Shown: positions 18,295 through 26,066 of the stretch, in pieces
Position numbering within the stretch: position 1 is the stretch's first letter
Layout: every line of letters starts with the position of its first letter
From: DATGMS01 sp035303945
GTDB taxonomy: Bacteria; Bacteroidota; Bacteroidia; Cytophagales; Cyclobacteriaceae
Direction of reading: 5' to 3'
DNA: 64,000 bases
Assembly (NCBI GenBank): GCA_035303945.1
Contig: DATGQZ010000001.1
Span: 1-64,000 of the forward strand
Notes under the pieces: model-generated
The model's input: only the letters and a program-made list of their open reading frames with translations
What the model was told of the DNA's origin: nothing
Database searches by the model: none
Translations under genes and position numbers: made by a program

Positions 18295-20880
18295 TTACAA
18301 ACTTACCTTATCACCAAAGAACAGGGCATTGATCAACAGCCGGTCAGTGCCATGCCAATAGCTTCTATAGGTTGGATCATCGGCAAAAAGTACAATGGCA
18401 CCCTGCCCTTTCTTTTCTGCTATTATGGATGCTGATTGACTCACTTTACGGATATTGTCCTTGGATACATAGCCGCTGACATAAGGTTCGGGCAGGTATT
18501 TTGCTACTGTTGCATACCGGTTTTTACTGGGTTGAAACAGGGTGGTTCCTGTTTTTACTAAGAAATTCACCCTTTGGGACAAACCAAAGGCCAAAGGATT
18601 ACTTATATCAATATCCGAAAGGAATATTCCGCCGTTAATCCGATTAGGCACCTCAGTAATCTCCCGTTTGTCGTAATCTACCCGCGTCGCCACATTTGCC
18701 TTTGTTACTGTATCTTGAAACAATTTCTCTGAGGAAATGCCTGTTCGGATAGCCCATTCGGCACCGCCTCGGAAGGTAACTAAGGTGCCCCCATTGTTCA
18801 CCCAACTTTTGATTTTTTCTACAACCTTTTCATCCCAACCATTATAAATGCCGTGTGGCAGCACGATCACATTGTAGCGGCTGAGGGGAACACTTGGGAA
18901 GTCGTCAAAGTCAAGCTTAGCCAAAGGCAGTCCTACATGGCGATCGAGTAACTGCCAGATTTGGCCGGCTTCTTCATAATTAGTACCCCTACCGAACACA
19001 GTTGCCACCTTGGGTGCCTGCAAAGTAGTAAAGCTCCTGCTGCCTAAGTCGATGCTATCGTCCAACCATCCGGTGGACACAGCATAAGCATTTATTTTGG
19101 CATCGGCGGTTACAGCTGTCAATTCTTGAAAGAGTTCATCCGCAGAAAGCGCTTGACCAGTGACTGGAATTAATAGAGAGCCATATCCAAATTCTTTTAC
19201 TCCATCTGCAGTAGAAGATTTAAATGGTGATAAAGAAGCCTTTACCCGAATCCCCTTGTTAAGCAGTTGTGTCAAAGCCTTGGAGCTGTTATAATCCGTC
19301 CATTGCAATAAATAAGCGTAGTTGCTTTTACCACCCACCACCTGTCCGGAATGATTAGGGAGCTTGGTGATCTTTTCTCCACCAGCTTTAACGACTGCGT
19401 TTGATTTTGCCTGCTTAATACCATAAGCGTGTACAATAGACCAGGCGGTATTGTCATAATACAAGCTGTCTTTCAATAAGGTCATTTCCTCAAAGATAGA
19501 ATGGATCAGCCTAAACTGTGGCTGTGAAGCGGGAACTACATATGCATGCCCCTTTTTAAAATTTTCACCCCCAAGGCTCAAATCATTGTCCAAGCCGTAC
19601 ACTTCTATCCTGTGACGCAACAACAATTCGAGAAACTTATGGGTCAAGCCGATATCATTTTCATCTCCAAAAACGTAGCTTTTAGCGGGATGTGCTTTGG
19701 CTTGATCCAAGGCCGATTTGAAGGTGTCTTTTTGAAGTTTAAAGAGACCCTCCTTTTCTGAAACAGCCGCGCGTAAGGTGCCGATGCCGGTGACAAAATG
19801 GTTTCTGATGGTGAAAGCAAAATGTAAGTCACCGTTTTCGCTTTCTTGCACTAAGCCCCTCGAGCTCGCCTGCTCCAAAGTGACCCCTACAGCCCCATGA
19901 AAATCAGGATAGGTAGATCCATAGATCGGAGAGAGATTGTCAAAAACCTCCCCGGTAAAGTACAACGATCCAATCTTGTCCAATTCTTCAATTTGATACT
20001 TAGCGACCACTTTATTGAATTCATAAGACGCTTTAGGCATAATTGGACTCTCAGTCCGCTCTGGGGAAGGTTCCAAATAATAGGTACTACCGGTGCCCAT
20101 TTCATGAAAGTCTATATGTACATTAGGGTACCATTGATGGAAAAACTCCAACCTCGCCTGGCTCTCCACTTGCGTAGCGCTAAGCCAATCCCGATTGAGG
20201 TTGGCGAGATAATGATTGCTCCGCCCATTTGGCCAACCTTCACGGTGCTCTTTGTCAAAGGGATCCGCTGAAGGAAAAGCAGACTTATAGGAATTGTGCC
20301 AATGGGCAGCCCGATCTCTGCCATCAGGATTTTGAGAGGGATCGATTAGAATCACCGCCTCATTCAGAAAACGCTGTGTTTCCTCATTTTCATTGGCCAC
20401 TAAATAATAAGCAGTCAATAGCGCTGCCTCTCCGCTGGATGTTTCATTGCCGTGAACACTGTACCCTAACAGCACTACCACTGGATTTTCCGAAGCCGAA
20501 ATAAGCGGCGGAGCAGGGTCTACCAACTTTTTATGCTCCTGCTTGATAGCTTCCAAATTTGACAAGTTGGATGGGCTGCTGATGGTAGCGATGATCAAAG
20601 GTCGCTCCTCATAGGTCTTGCCTATGGTCTCCAACTGAATTTTATCTGAATGTTTAGCCAATTCTTCAAAATAGGCGATGATCCTATCATGTCGGGTAAA
20701 ATGGGTACCGATAGGATATCCCAAAAATTCTTGAGGACTAGGAATATCCGGATTAAGCTGAGAGGTGTTTTGGATGTAGTAGGAAATATCCTGTGCCTTA
20801 ACACCTAAAACCGGAAGGACAAAGGCTCCCCAGATCAAAAGAAGGCGTTGTGCCAAAAGTTGTGTCAAAATGTTCTTCAT
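18295..20880 (-). CDS. Secreted M14 family zinc carboxypeptidase
   Basis: 861 residues. A Sec signal (basic start, hydrophobic run, cleavage after VKA near residue 29) precedes an M14 metallopeptidase domain. The zinc site is HGNE (His143, Glu146) with HIDFHE supplying His259; NPDGRDR near 184-190 and TLEQASSRG carry substrate and catalytic positions. The C-terminal half includes a class I glutamine-amidotransferase-like fold (NVIVLPHGIYNGW, GGTLVTFRGGAEWA), as in other large Bacteroidota M14 proteins. It trims residues from peptide ends. It follows susD by 76 bases in the riboswitch-led operon, so it probably processes peptides before or after uptake. The C-terminus has no type IX sorting domain. 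Confidence 0.9.
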   Translation of the reverse strand: MKNILTQLLAQRLLLIWGAFVLPVLGVKAQDISYYIQNTSQLNPDIPSPQEFLGYPIGTHFTRHDRIIAYFEELAKHSDKIQLETIGKTYEERPLIIATISSPSNLSNLEAIKQEHKKLVDPAPPLISASENPVVVLLGYSVHGNETSSGEAALLTAYYLVANENEETQRFLNEAVILIDPSQNPDGRDRAAHWHNSYKSAFPSADPFDKEHREGWPNGRSNHYLANLNRDWLSATQVESQARLEFFHQWYPNVHIDFHEMGTGSTYYLEPSPERTESPIMPKASYEFNKVVAKYQIEELDKIGSLYFTGEVFDNLSPIYGSTYPDFHGAVGVTLEQASSRGLVQESENGDLHFAFTIRNHFVTGIGTLRAAVSEKEGLFKLQKDTFKSALDQAKAHPAKSYVFGDENDIGLTHKFLELLLRHRIEVYGLDNDLSLGGENFKKGHAYVVPASQPQFRLIHSIFEEMTLLKDSLYYDNTAWSIVHAYGIKQAKSNAVVKAGGEKITKLPNHSGQVVGGKSNYAYLLQWTDYNSSKALTQLLNKGIRVKASLSPFKSSTADGVKEFGYGSLLIPVTGQALSADELFQELTAVTADAKINAYAVSTGWLDDSIDLGSRSFTTLQAPKVATVFGRGTNYEEAGQIWQLLDRHVGLPLAKLDFDDFPSVPLSRYNVIVLPHGIYNGWDEKVVEKIKSWVNNGGTLVTFRGGAEWAIRTGISSEKLFQDTVTKANVATRVDYDKREITEVPNRINGGIFLSDIDISNPLAFGLSQRVNFLVKTGTTLFQPSKNRYATVAKYLPEPYVSGYVSKDNIRKVSQSASIIAEKKGQGAIVLFADDPTYRSYWHGTDRLLINALFFGDKVSL

Positions 20881-20956
20881 CTTTTTGTTGCAATTGTTCG
20901 ATTTATTGTTGATTCTGAACCAGCAGGGAAGGCATTACCATCCCCGGCCTTACTGT

Positions 20957-22312
20957 TTAATATCCCGGATTTTGGTCTTCCGGATTTAGGGCATCATCTG
21001 CTATAATTTCATTTAAGGGAATGGGGTATAGATACTTATTGGATTCGGTAAGTCCTAACACTGCCCCTGCCCTTCCGGTGCGGATCAGATCAAACCACTG
21101 ATGTCCTTCAAATGCAAATTCTAATCTTCTCTCCTGCTCTATCGCCAAAAGAATGTCTTCAGCGTTCGTAAGATCCAATGGCGCTAAGCCTGCCCTATTC
21201 CTAACTTGGTTTAAGTCAGCTACAGCTCCTATAAGATTGGGAGTGCCCTTTTTCACGCGAGCTTCTGCTCTCAACAGATACTGTTCCGCAATTCGTAAGA
21301 TATAGGCTGGATCGTCACCGCTTCCTATTCTAAAGTATTTGGTTGAGTAAGGATTGCTACCCAGATAGGAAATGGTTTCTCCCCGGTTTCCTCCGATGGC
21401 AGGATCGGTCAATTCAGCCAACAGCTGGTCGGAAGGATGCCATTCATATCTACCACCTAAGCTACTGGGAAAGCCATAATGGGCATGGTTGTTACGGTCG
21501 GCATTGTTGTATGAAAGTTCGAAGATGCTTTCTTCAGTCTCCTTGTCATTAATAAAAGCTTTATACGGTGCTACCAAAGAAAAACGATTGCTTTCGATGA
21601 CTGCTGTAGCCAACTGTTCTGCCTGCTCCCAGTTTCCTTGGTAAAGAAACAATCGCGCCTTTAATGCTTTGGCTGCTTCTTGTGAAGCACGGGTTCTGAC
21701 AGTAAGTGGAGCGAGCAAATCTTCGGCTTTGTCCAAATCCGCCAATACCTGCGCATAAGTAGCTTCCAAGGTTGCTCTTCCAATATCGGCTCCGTCGTTC
21801 TTGGTCTCAGTAGGATTAAGCACCAGCGGAACACCTCCCCAAGCCCTGCCTAGATCAAAATATGCCAAGGCTCTTAAGAAATACGCTTCGCCAAGGATCT
21901 GGCTGCGTTCAGCATCCGTTAGGTTACGATCTTCAATTTGAGGCACCTTGGCAATCAAATGGTTTGCCGTGTTGATTACCCGATAGATCTGAACCCACAT
22001 GGGCGCGAGGAAGTTGTTGTCTGCTACAATATTATGCTGGATAAATTGCTGATACTGGTTATAGGTGCCTGACCATTCGGCTTCCCCTGAAGACAAATAA
22101 GAAAAGGCGACATAATCCCTGCCGTAATAGCTGTTGTTTTGCAATTCGCTGTAGGCACCAAGCAGGGCTGCCACAGCACCTCCCTTGTTAGTTATGGCTT
22201 TTTCGGAGTCTATATCCAACACGGGATCCTGCTCTAACACATTGCAAGCATGGAGAAATCCAAGCACCAGTGCCAGAATAATTAAGTTGATTGATTTATT
22301 ATTAGATGTCAT
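20957..22312 (-). CDS. SusD/RagB family outer-membrane nutrient-binding lipoprotein
   Basis: 451 residues. The lipoprotein signal ends HAC with lipid Cys near 23. The TPR-rich SusD fold is shown by GEAYFLRALAYFDLGRAWGGVPLVL near 142-166, TYAQVLADLDKAEDLL, the ERRLEFAFEGHQWFDLIRTGR block near 397, and the ending YLYPIPLNEI...NPEDQNPGY. SusD proteins are lids on SusC channels and bind the nutrient at the cell surface. It follows its SusC by 12 bases and precedes the M14 peptidase, so peptides, not glycans, are the likely cargo. That is inference from neighbours. Confidence 0.95.
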   Translation of the reverse strand: MTSNNKSINLIILALVLGFLHACNVLEQDPVLDIDSEKAITNKGGAVAALLGAYSELQNNSYYGRDYVAFSYLSSGEAEWSGTYNQYQQFIQHNIVADNNFLAPMWVQIYRVINTANHLIAKVPQIEDRNLTDAERSQILGEAYFLRALAYFDLGRAWGGVPLVLNPTETKNDGADIGRATLEATYAQVLADLDKAEDLLAPLTVRTRASQEAAKALKARLFLYQGNWEQAEQLATAVIESNRFSLVAPYKAFINDKETEESIFELSYNNADRNNHAHYGFPSSLGGRYEWHPSDQLLAELTDPAIGGNRGETISYLGSNPYSTKYFRIGSGDDPAYILRIAEQYLLRAEARVKKGTPNLIGAVADLNQVRNRAGLAPLDLTNAEDILLAIEQERRLEFAFEGHQWFDLIRTGRAGAVLGLTESNKYLYPIPLNEIIADDALNPEDQNPGY

Positions 22313-22324
22313 AATAGCGATGAA

Positions 22325-25300
22325 TTAAAAGGTAAGGTTAAGCCCAACTTGGAAACTTCTAGGCTGCGGCACAGTAGCATGATCAATGCCGCGGACATTT
22401 TGGTTTGATTCTGCTACGTTCACTTCTGGATCAAGTCCTTCATAAGAAGTCAGAGTCCAGAGATTAGCTGCCTGCACGTACACCCTTGCCTTCTGGATTC
22501 TCAGTCGGTTTAAGGTTTCTGAAGGTATGGTATAACCCAATGATACCGTGCGCAACCTCAAGAAAGAGGCATCAGAGAGTAATCTACTGCTTGGCAAATT
22601 ATAATTGTTGCCAACCTTAGTCATCCGAGGAACATCCGTGACATCGCCTGGTTGCTGCCACCTGTTCAATTGACCGGGTAAAAAGGTAATAGAACCATTT
22701 CGCGTACCCCCGTGCTCCATAAAGAACCTGTTCAAATTGAGGATTTCTGCACCAATTTCGTAGTTGAACATAAAAGAGAAATCCAGGTTTTTGTAGTTAA
22801 AGGTATTGGTCAAGCCACCAAAGAAGTCCGGCCAGGCATTGCCCACGATGTGGCGGTCTGCAGCGGTAATCTGTCCATCTTCATTCACATCACGATACAC
22901 TGCGTCACCTGTCTGGGGATCTACATAAAGCTGTTCATACACCCAAAAGGAATAAAGCGGGTAACCTTCTTCCATCCGAACCCAATCTCTGCTGTGTTGG
23001 GTAATCGGCACGGGCAGGGATAGAATCTTGTTGACATTCCTAGCAATGTTAAAGGAGGTGGTCCAAACCAAGCCAGACCTTTCAATATTAGTGGAATTGA
23101 TGCTCAACTCTACCCCCTTGTTGCTGATTTCTCCAAGGTTTTCGAAGATGCTGGTGAAGCCCAATTTGCCAGCTACCGGTACTTGTACCAATAAGTCTGA
23201 AGTAAATTTATCATAGTAGTTGGCCTCTACCTGAACTTTGTTGTTTAGGAAGGCCAAGTCCAAGCCGATATTCCACTGTCTGGTCGTTTCCCATTTCAGA
23301 TCGGGGTTTGCCAACTGTTCAGGGCTGATGCCAGGTTGCTGTAGATAATTGTTACCTGCCCTCCATAATCCCAAAGACGCAAAATCATTGATGCCATTTT
23401 GATTGCCCGTTATACCGATATTCGCTCTCAGCTTAATCAAATCAAACGGTAAGGCATCAGCAAAAGCCTCTTCTGACAAAACCCAAGATGCACCCAAAGA
23501 AGGGAAATACCCCCAACGGTTAGATGAACCAAAGCGGGAAGAAGCATCTGCCCTTACGCTTGCATCGACGCCATATTTATTGTTGATATTGTAGCTTGCC
23601 CGTGAAAAGAAAGACAATAACCCATAGCTGCTGCCGGACGTGCTCCCTGTCTGTAAAGAAGAGGAGCCAATTTCCTTGAAATCATTACTCGGGAAATTTT
23701 GACCGCTCAGGCTCAGATAGCTGCTCTTGGTCTGTTGGATCGTATTACCCAAAATCACATTGAGGAAGTTTTTGCCAAAACGCTTGTTATAACTTAACAC
23801 TTGCTCATTGATCAACGTAGTAACTTGACTTTGATATCTTGAGGCATTGCCTTGTGGCTGACCTGCAGCAATAAGGGTATTATTGTAAGTCCGGTCTTCG
23901 TAGCTGTTGTAGTCAATACTCCAGCTGGACTTCAAACTTAGACCTTCAACAATTTCATAATCCGCATATACGTTGCTGACTAAACGGTTAGAGAGCGCGC
24001 TCATGTCTAAGTTTTCGAGCAAGGCCAAATGGTTATCAAATATCCCATATTTGGCATAGCTGCCATCCTCATTGAATACAGGGAGATAGGTTGGCACGTA
24101 AAGAGAAGAGTTGATCACCCCTGCGGCGCTGTCATTGTTTTTACTGTGTATCCTTTTGGAGTGGGAAATAGAGGTACTGGTACCTACCATCAATTTGCTG
24201 TTGATCGACTGATCAAAGTTGAACCTTCCGGAATACCTTTCAAACGCTGAAGGTTTCAGGATGCCTTCTTGGTTGAAATACCCCCCGCCAATAAAATATT
24301 TGCTTTTTTCGGAGCCACCAGAAAGGCTCAAGTCATAGCTTTGGGTCAAGCCTGTCTGAAAAACATCAGGAATTCGGGAATAGGTAGTCTGCTCTTCTGG
24401 TAGGCCTTGCCCACCTTCGGATACAGGTCTGAATGGACGATTGGCATACTCCCCGCCATCGTTGATAAAAGTCTCATTGATCAACTCAGCCTCTTGCTGC
24501 GCGTTGACGGTCTCATAGATCTTAGCCGCTTTGGATACACCAAAATAAGAATTAAACGAGATCGTAGAAGCTTCATTGATTTTACCTCTCTTGGTCGTAA
24601 TTAACACTACACCATTAGCTCCTCTTGCTCCATAGATAGCAGTGGCATTCGCATCCTTTAGGATTTCAATACTTTCTATGTCGTTGGGATTGAGGTCCGC
24701 CAAGGGATTGGTGGATTGTCCGCCCAAGCTTGCAGTCGATAGGTTTTGATTGTTGATAAAGACCCCATCGACAATGTATAAGGGGTTATTGCCGGCGTTA
24801 ATAGACGTTGTCCCTCTTACGCGAACAAAAATACCACCTCCGGGTGTACCAGAACCTGCAGACACTTGAACTCCAGCTGCTTTACCTTGTAGCAATTGAT
24901 CGGGAGACGGCACTGGAATTTCCTTTAACTCTGCGGCATTGACGGAGGTGACCGTACTGGAAATGGTCTTTTTGGATTGCGCTCCATAACCGGTCACAAC
25001 GACTTCCCCCAGGTCCGTAGCACTTTCCTCCAAAATCACCTGCAATGGTGAAGCAGTGTTCGGACCTATAGTTACCTCTTTATTTTGAAAGCCGATACTG
25101 GAGAAGACTAGCGTCTGACCATTGGGTACTTCAATCGCGAAGTTGCCGTCGATGTCAGTGACTGTTCCACGGGAGGTGGATTTAATCAATATGTTGACAC
25201 CGGGGATGCCAAGGCTGTTGCTTTTTTCAACAACAGAACCTTTTACCAGGATATTCTGCGCCCATGCCCAGTCAGAGAAGCAGAACAAAATGACAAGCAC

Positions 25301-25333
25301 CAATAGGTACTTCTGTGGTAGTGTTTTTTTCAT
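22325..25333 (-). CDS. SusC/RagA family TonB-linked outer-membrane transporter (riboswitch-led)
   Basis: 1002 residues from the ATG at 25333 (MKKTLPQ, then a Sec signal ending WAWAQ). A possible start at 25369 only adds 12 residues before the signal. The protein has a carboxypeptidase-regulatory-like domain (about 25-105), a TonB-box region VVVTGYGAQ, the plug with DQLLQGKAAGVQV and GGNNPLYIVDG-type motifs, and a 22-strand barrel ending in Phe. It imports nutrients across the outer membrane using TonB energy. The long 5' leader carries a SAM-I riboswitch and a Met/Cys-rich leader ORF, implying control by sulfur amino-acid status. No other SusC in the window has such a leader. Confidence 0.95.
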   Translation of the reverse strand: MKKTLPQKYLLVLVILFCFSDWAWAQNILVKGSVVEKSNSLGIPGVNILIKSTSRGTVTDIDGNFAIEVPNGQTLVFSSIGFQNKEVTIGPNTASPLQVILEESATDLGEVVVTGYGAQSKKTISSTVTSVNAAELKEIPVPSPDQLLQGKAAGVQVSAGSGTPGGGIFVRVRGTTSINAGNNPLYIVDGVFINNQNLSTASLGGQSTNPLADLNPNDIESIEILKDANATAIYGARGANGVVLITTKRGKINEASTISFNSYFGVSKAAKIYETVNAQQEAELINETFINDGGEYANRPFRPVSEGGQGLPEEQTTYSRIPDVFQTGLTQSYDLSLSGGSEKSKYFIGGGYFNQEGILKPSAFERYSGRFNFDQSINSKLMVGTSTSISHSKRIHSKNNDSAAGVINSSLYVPTYLPVFNEDGSYAKYGIFDNHLALLENLDMSALSNRLVSNVYADYEIVEGLSLKSSWSIDYNSYEDRTYNNTLIAAGQPQGNASRYQSQVTTLINEQVLSYNKRFGKNFLNVILGNTIQQTKSSYLSLSGQNFPSNDFKEIGSSSLQTGSTSGSSYGLLSFFSRASYNINNKYGVDASVRADASSRFGSSNRWGYFPSLGASWVLSEEAFADALPFDLIKLRANIGITGNQNGINDFASLGLWRAGNNYLQQPGISPEQLANPDLKWETTRQWNIGLDLAFLNNKVQVEANYYDKFTSDLLVQVPVAGKLGFTSIFENLGEISNKGVELSINSTNIERSGLVWTTSFNIARNVNKILSLPVPITQHSRDWVRMEEGYPLYSFWVYEQLYVDPQTGDAVYRDVNEDGQITAADRHIVGNAWPDFFGGLTNTFNYKNLDFSFMFNYEIGAEILNLNRFFMEHGGTRNGSITFLPGQLNRWQQPGDVTDVPRMTKVGNNYNLPSSRLLSDASFLRLRTVSLGYTIPSETLNRLRIQKARVYVQAANLWTLTSYEGLDPEVNVAESNQNVRGIDHATVPQPRSFQVGLNLTF

Positions 25334-25504
25334 TGAATTGATAAATAAGTAGGGAAAAGCCTTGATCAATATATCACTGATCGTTATGGCCGAATCATAA
25401 ATTGTTTACTAATGGATGGAATTAGGAAGGCATCGATACAATACTCCCATTCTATCGCACAACGACAGGTAGGGTTGGATCAAAGCACAACAGCTGGATT
25501 GCTA

Positions 25505-25609
25505 TCAACACATCATTTTGCCCATACAACAACTGCCCATAGTAGCATACACAGCAGAGGGAGTCAGTTGAAAAAAAATTGGATGAGATGTAAGCGTAAG
25601 CGTTTTCAT
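25505..25609 (-). CDS. Candidate Met/Cys-rich leader peptide between riboswitch and susC
   Basis: A 34-codon ORF: ATG at 25609, TGA at 25507-25505. The peptide starts MKTLTLTSHP and ends ATMGSCCMGKMMC, so its last 11 residues include four Met and three Cys. It starts about 10 nt after the 3' strand of riboswitch stem P1 and stops about 170 nt before the SusC start. The concentration of Met and Cys codons near the stop is what a ribosome-stalling leader peptide that senses Met or Cys charging would need. No attenuator hairpin with T-run was found after it, so the mechanism is unclear. It may instead be a chance ORF in the leader. Translation is not shown. Confidence 0.55.
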   Translation of the reverse strand: MKTLTLTSHPIFFQLTPSAVYATMGSCCMGKMMC

Positions 25610-25618
25610 GAGATTTTG

Positions 25619-25725
25619 ATTTATCATTCCTTTATTGATTAAGGCAGGATGTAGCACCTTTCAGCTGTCACTGATGGTTGCCAGAGCGTCATTGAGCCTG
25701 GTCTCTCGACTCTTCGTAATAAATA
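25619..25725 (-). ncRNA. SAM-I (S-box) riboswitch aptamer
   Basis: On the minus strand the S-box core is present: ACGAAGAG, GAGAGACCAGGCTCAATGA, CTCTGGCAACC and AGGTGCTACATCC. Pairings: P1 ATTTATT (25724-25718) with GATAAAT (25625-25619, one G-U); P2 AGAG/CTCT extended by CG/CG across a bulged T, with kink-turn A and GA bases; P3 TCAG/CTGA; P4 CCTT (25644-25641) with AAGG (25632-25629). The pseudoknot pairs loop CAGG (25700-25697) with CCTG (25648-25645); in B. subtilis S-boxes these are CUGG and CCAG, so the change is compensatory. SAM-I elements bind S-adenosylmethionine and usually switch genes off when it is plentiful. The expression platform is not evident. Confidence 0.9.
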
Positions 25726-25730
25726 CCCCA

Positions 25731-25761
25731 CAAATATAGTAGACTTTGTATGAAAAATAAA
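25731..25761 (-). promoter_or_regulatory. Promoter of the riboswitch-susC operon
   Basis: On the minus strand TTTA (25761-25758), a 19-base spacer and TATATTTG (25738-25731) fit the Bacteroidota pattern TTTG-N19-21-TAnnTTTG with one mismatch in the -33 element. The expected start, about 6-7 nt downstream, is near 25725, exactly where riboswitch stem P1 begins. Confidence 0.75.
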
Positions 25762-26066
25762 AGCGTCACCAAGATTTTTTTCTAAATGAAAATTTGGGGA
25801 ATAGTCCCGCTAATTTAGGAATATCGAACAAAATTTTGGCGTCATCACATTTCCCTAAAACCTACGCTACCCAACCCAATATCTACCATACACTTATCTA
25901 TGAAAGTGACCCATGGCAATCGTTAATTATAATCGTTCTAAATATTCTAACGATTATTCCTAAGTCGTGATTTTATTGTCAAAATTAATTTTTTAACCAA
26001 TCTTTGCTTTGTAACCAACCCGATCACAATGGATCGTTATGTTAGCTCATTTTATTTAATGTAGTT
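25762..26066. other. Intergenic spacer between the riboswitch promoter and the oxidoreductase operon
   Basis: About 300 bases, AT-rich, holding the upstream regions of two divergent operons. No ORF, repeat or RNA structure was recognised. The plus-strand operon should have its promoter here; AATCTTTG near 26000 is one mismatch from TAnnTTTG but is not convincing. Confidence 0.5.

Noticed and set aside
25571..25578. Run of eight A on the plus strand (eight T in the susC leader) as a riboswitch terminator
   Set aside because: No GC-rich stem directly precedes it on the minus strand, and it is inside the Met/Cys-rich leader ORF (codons for Ile-Phe-Phe).
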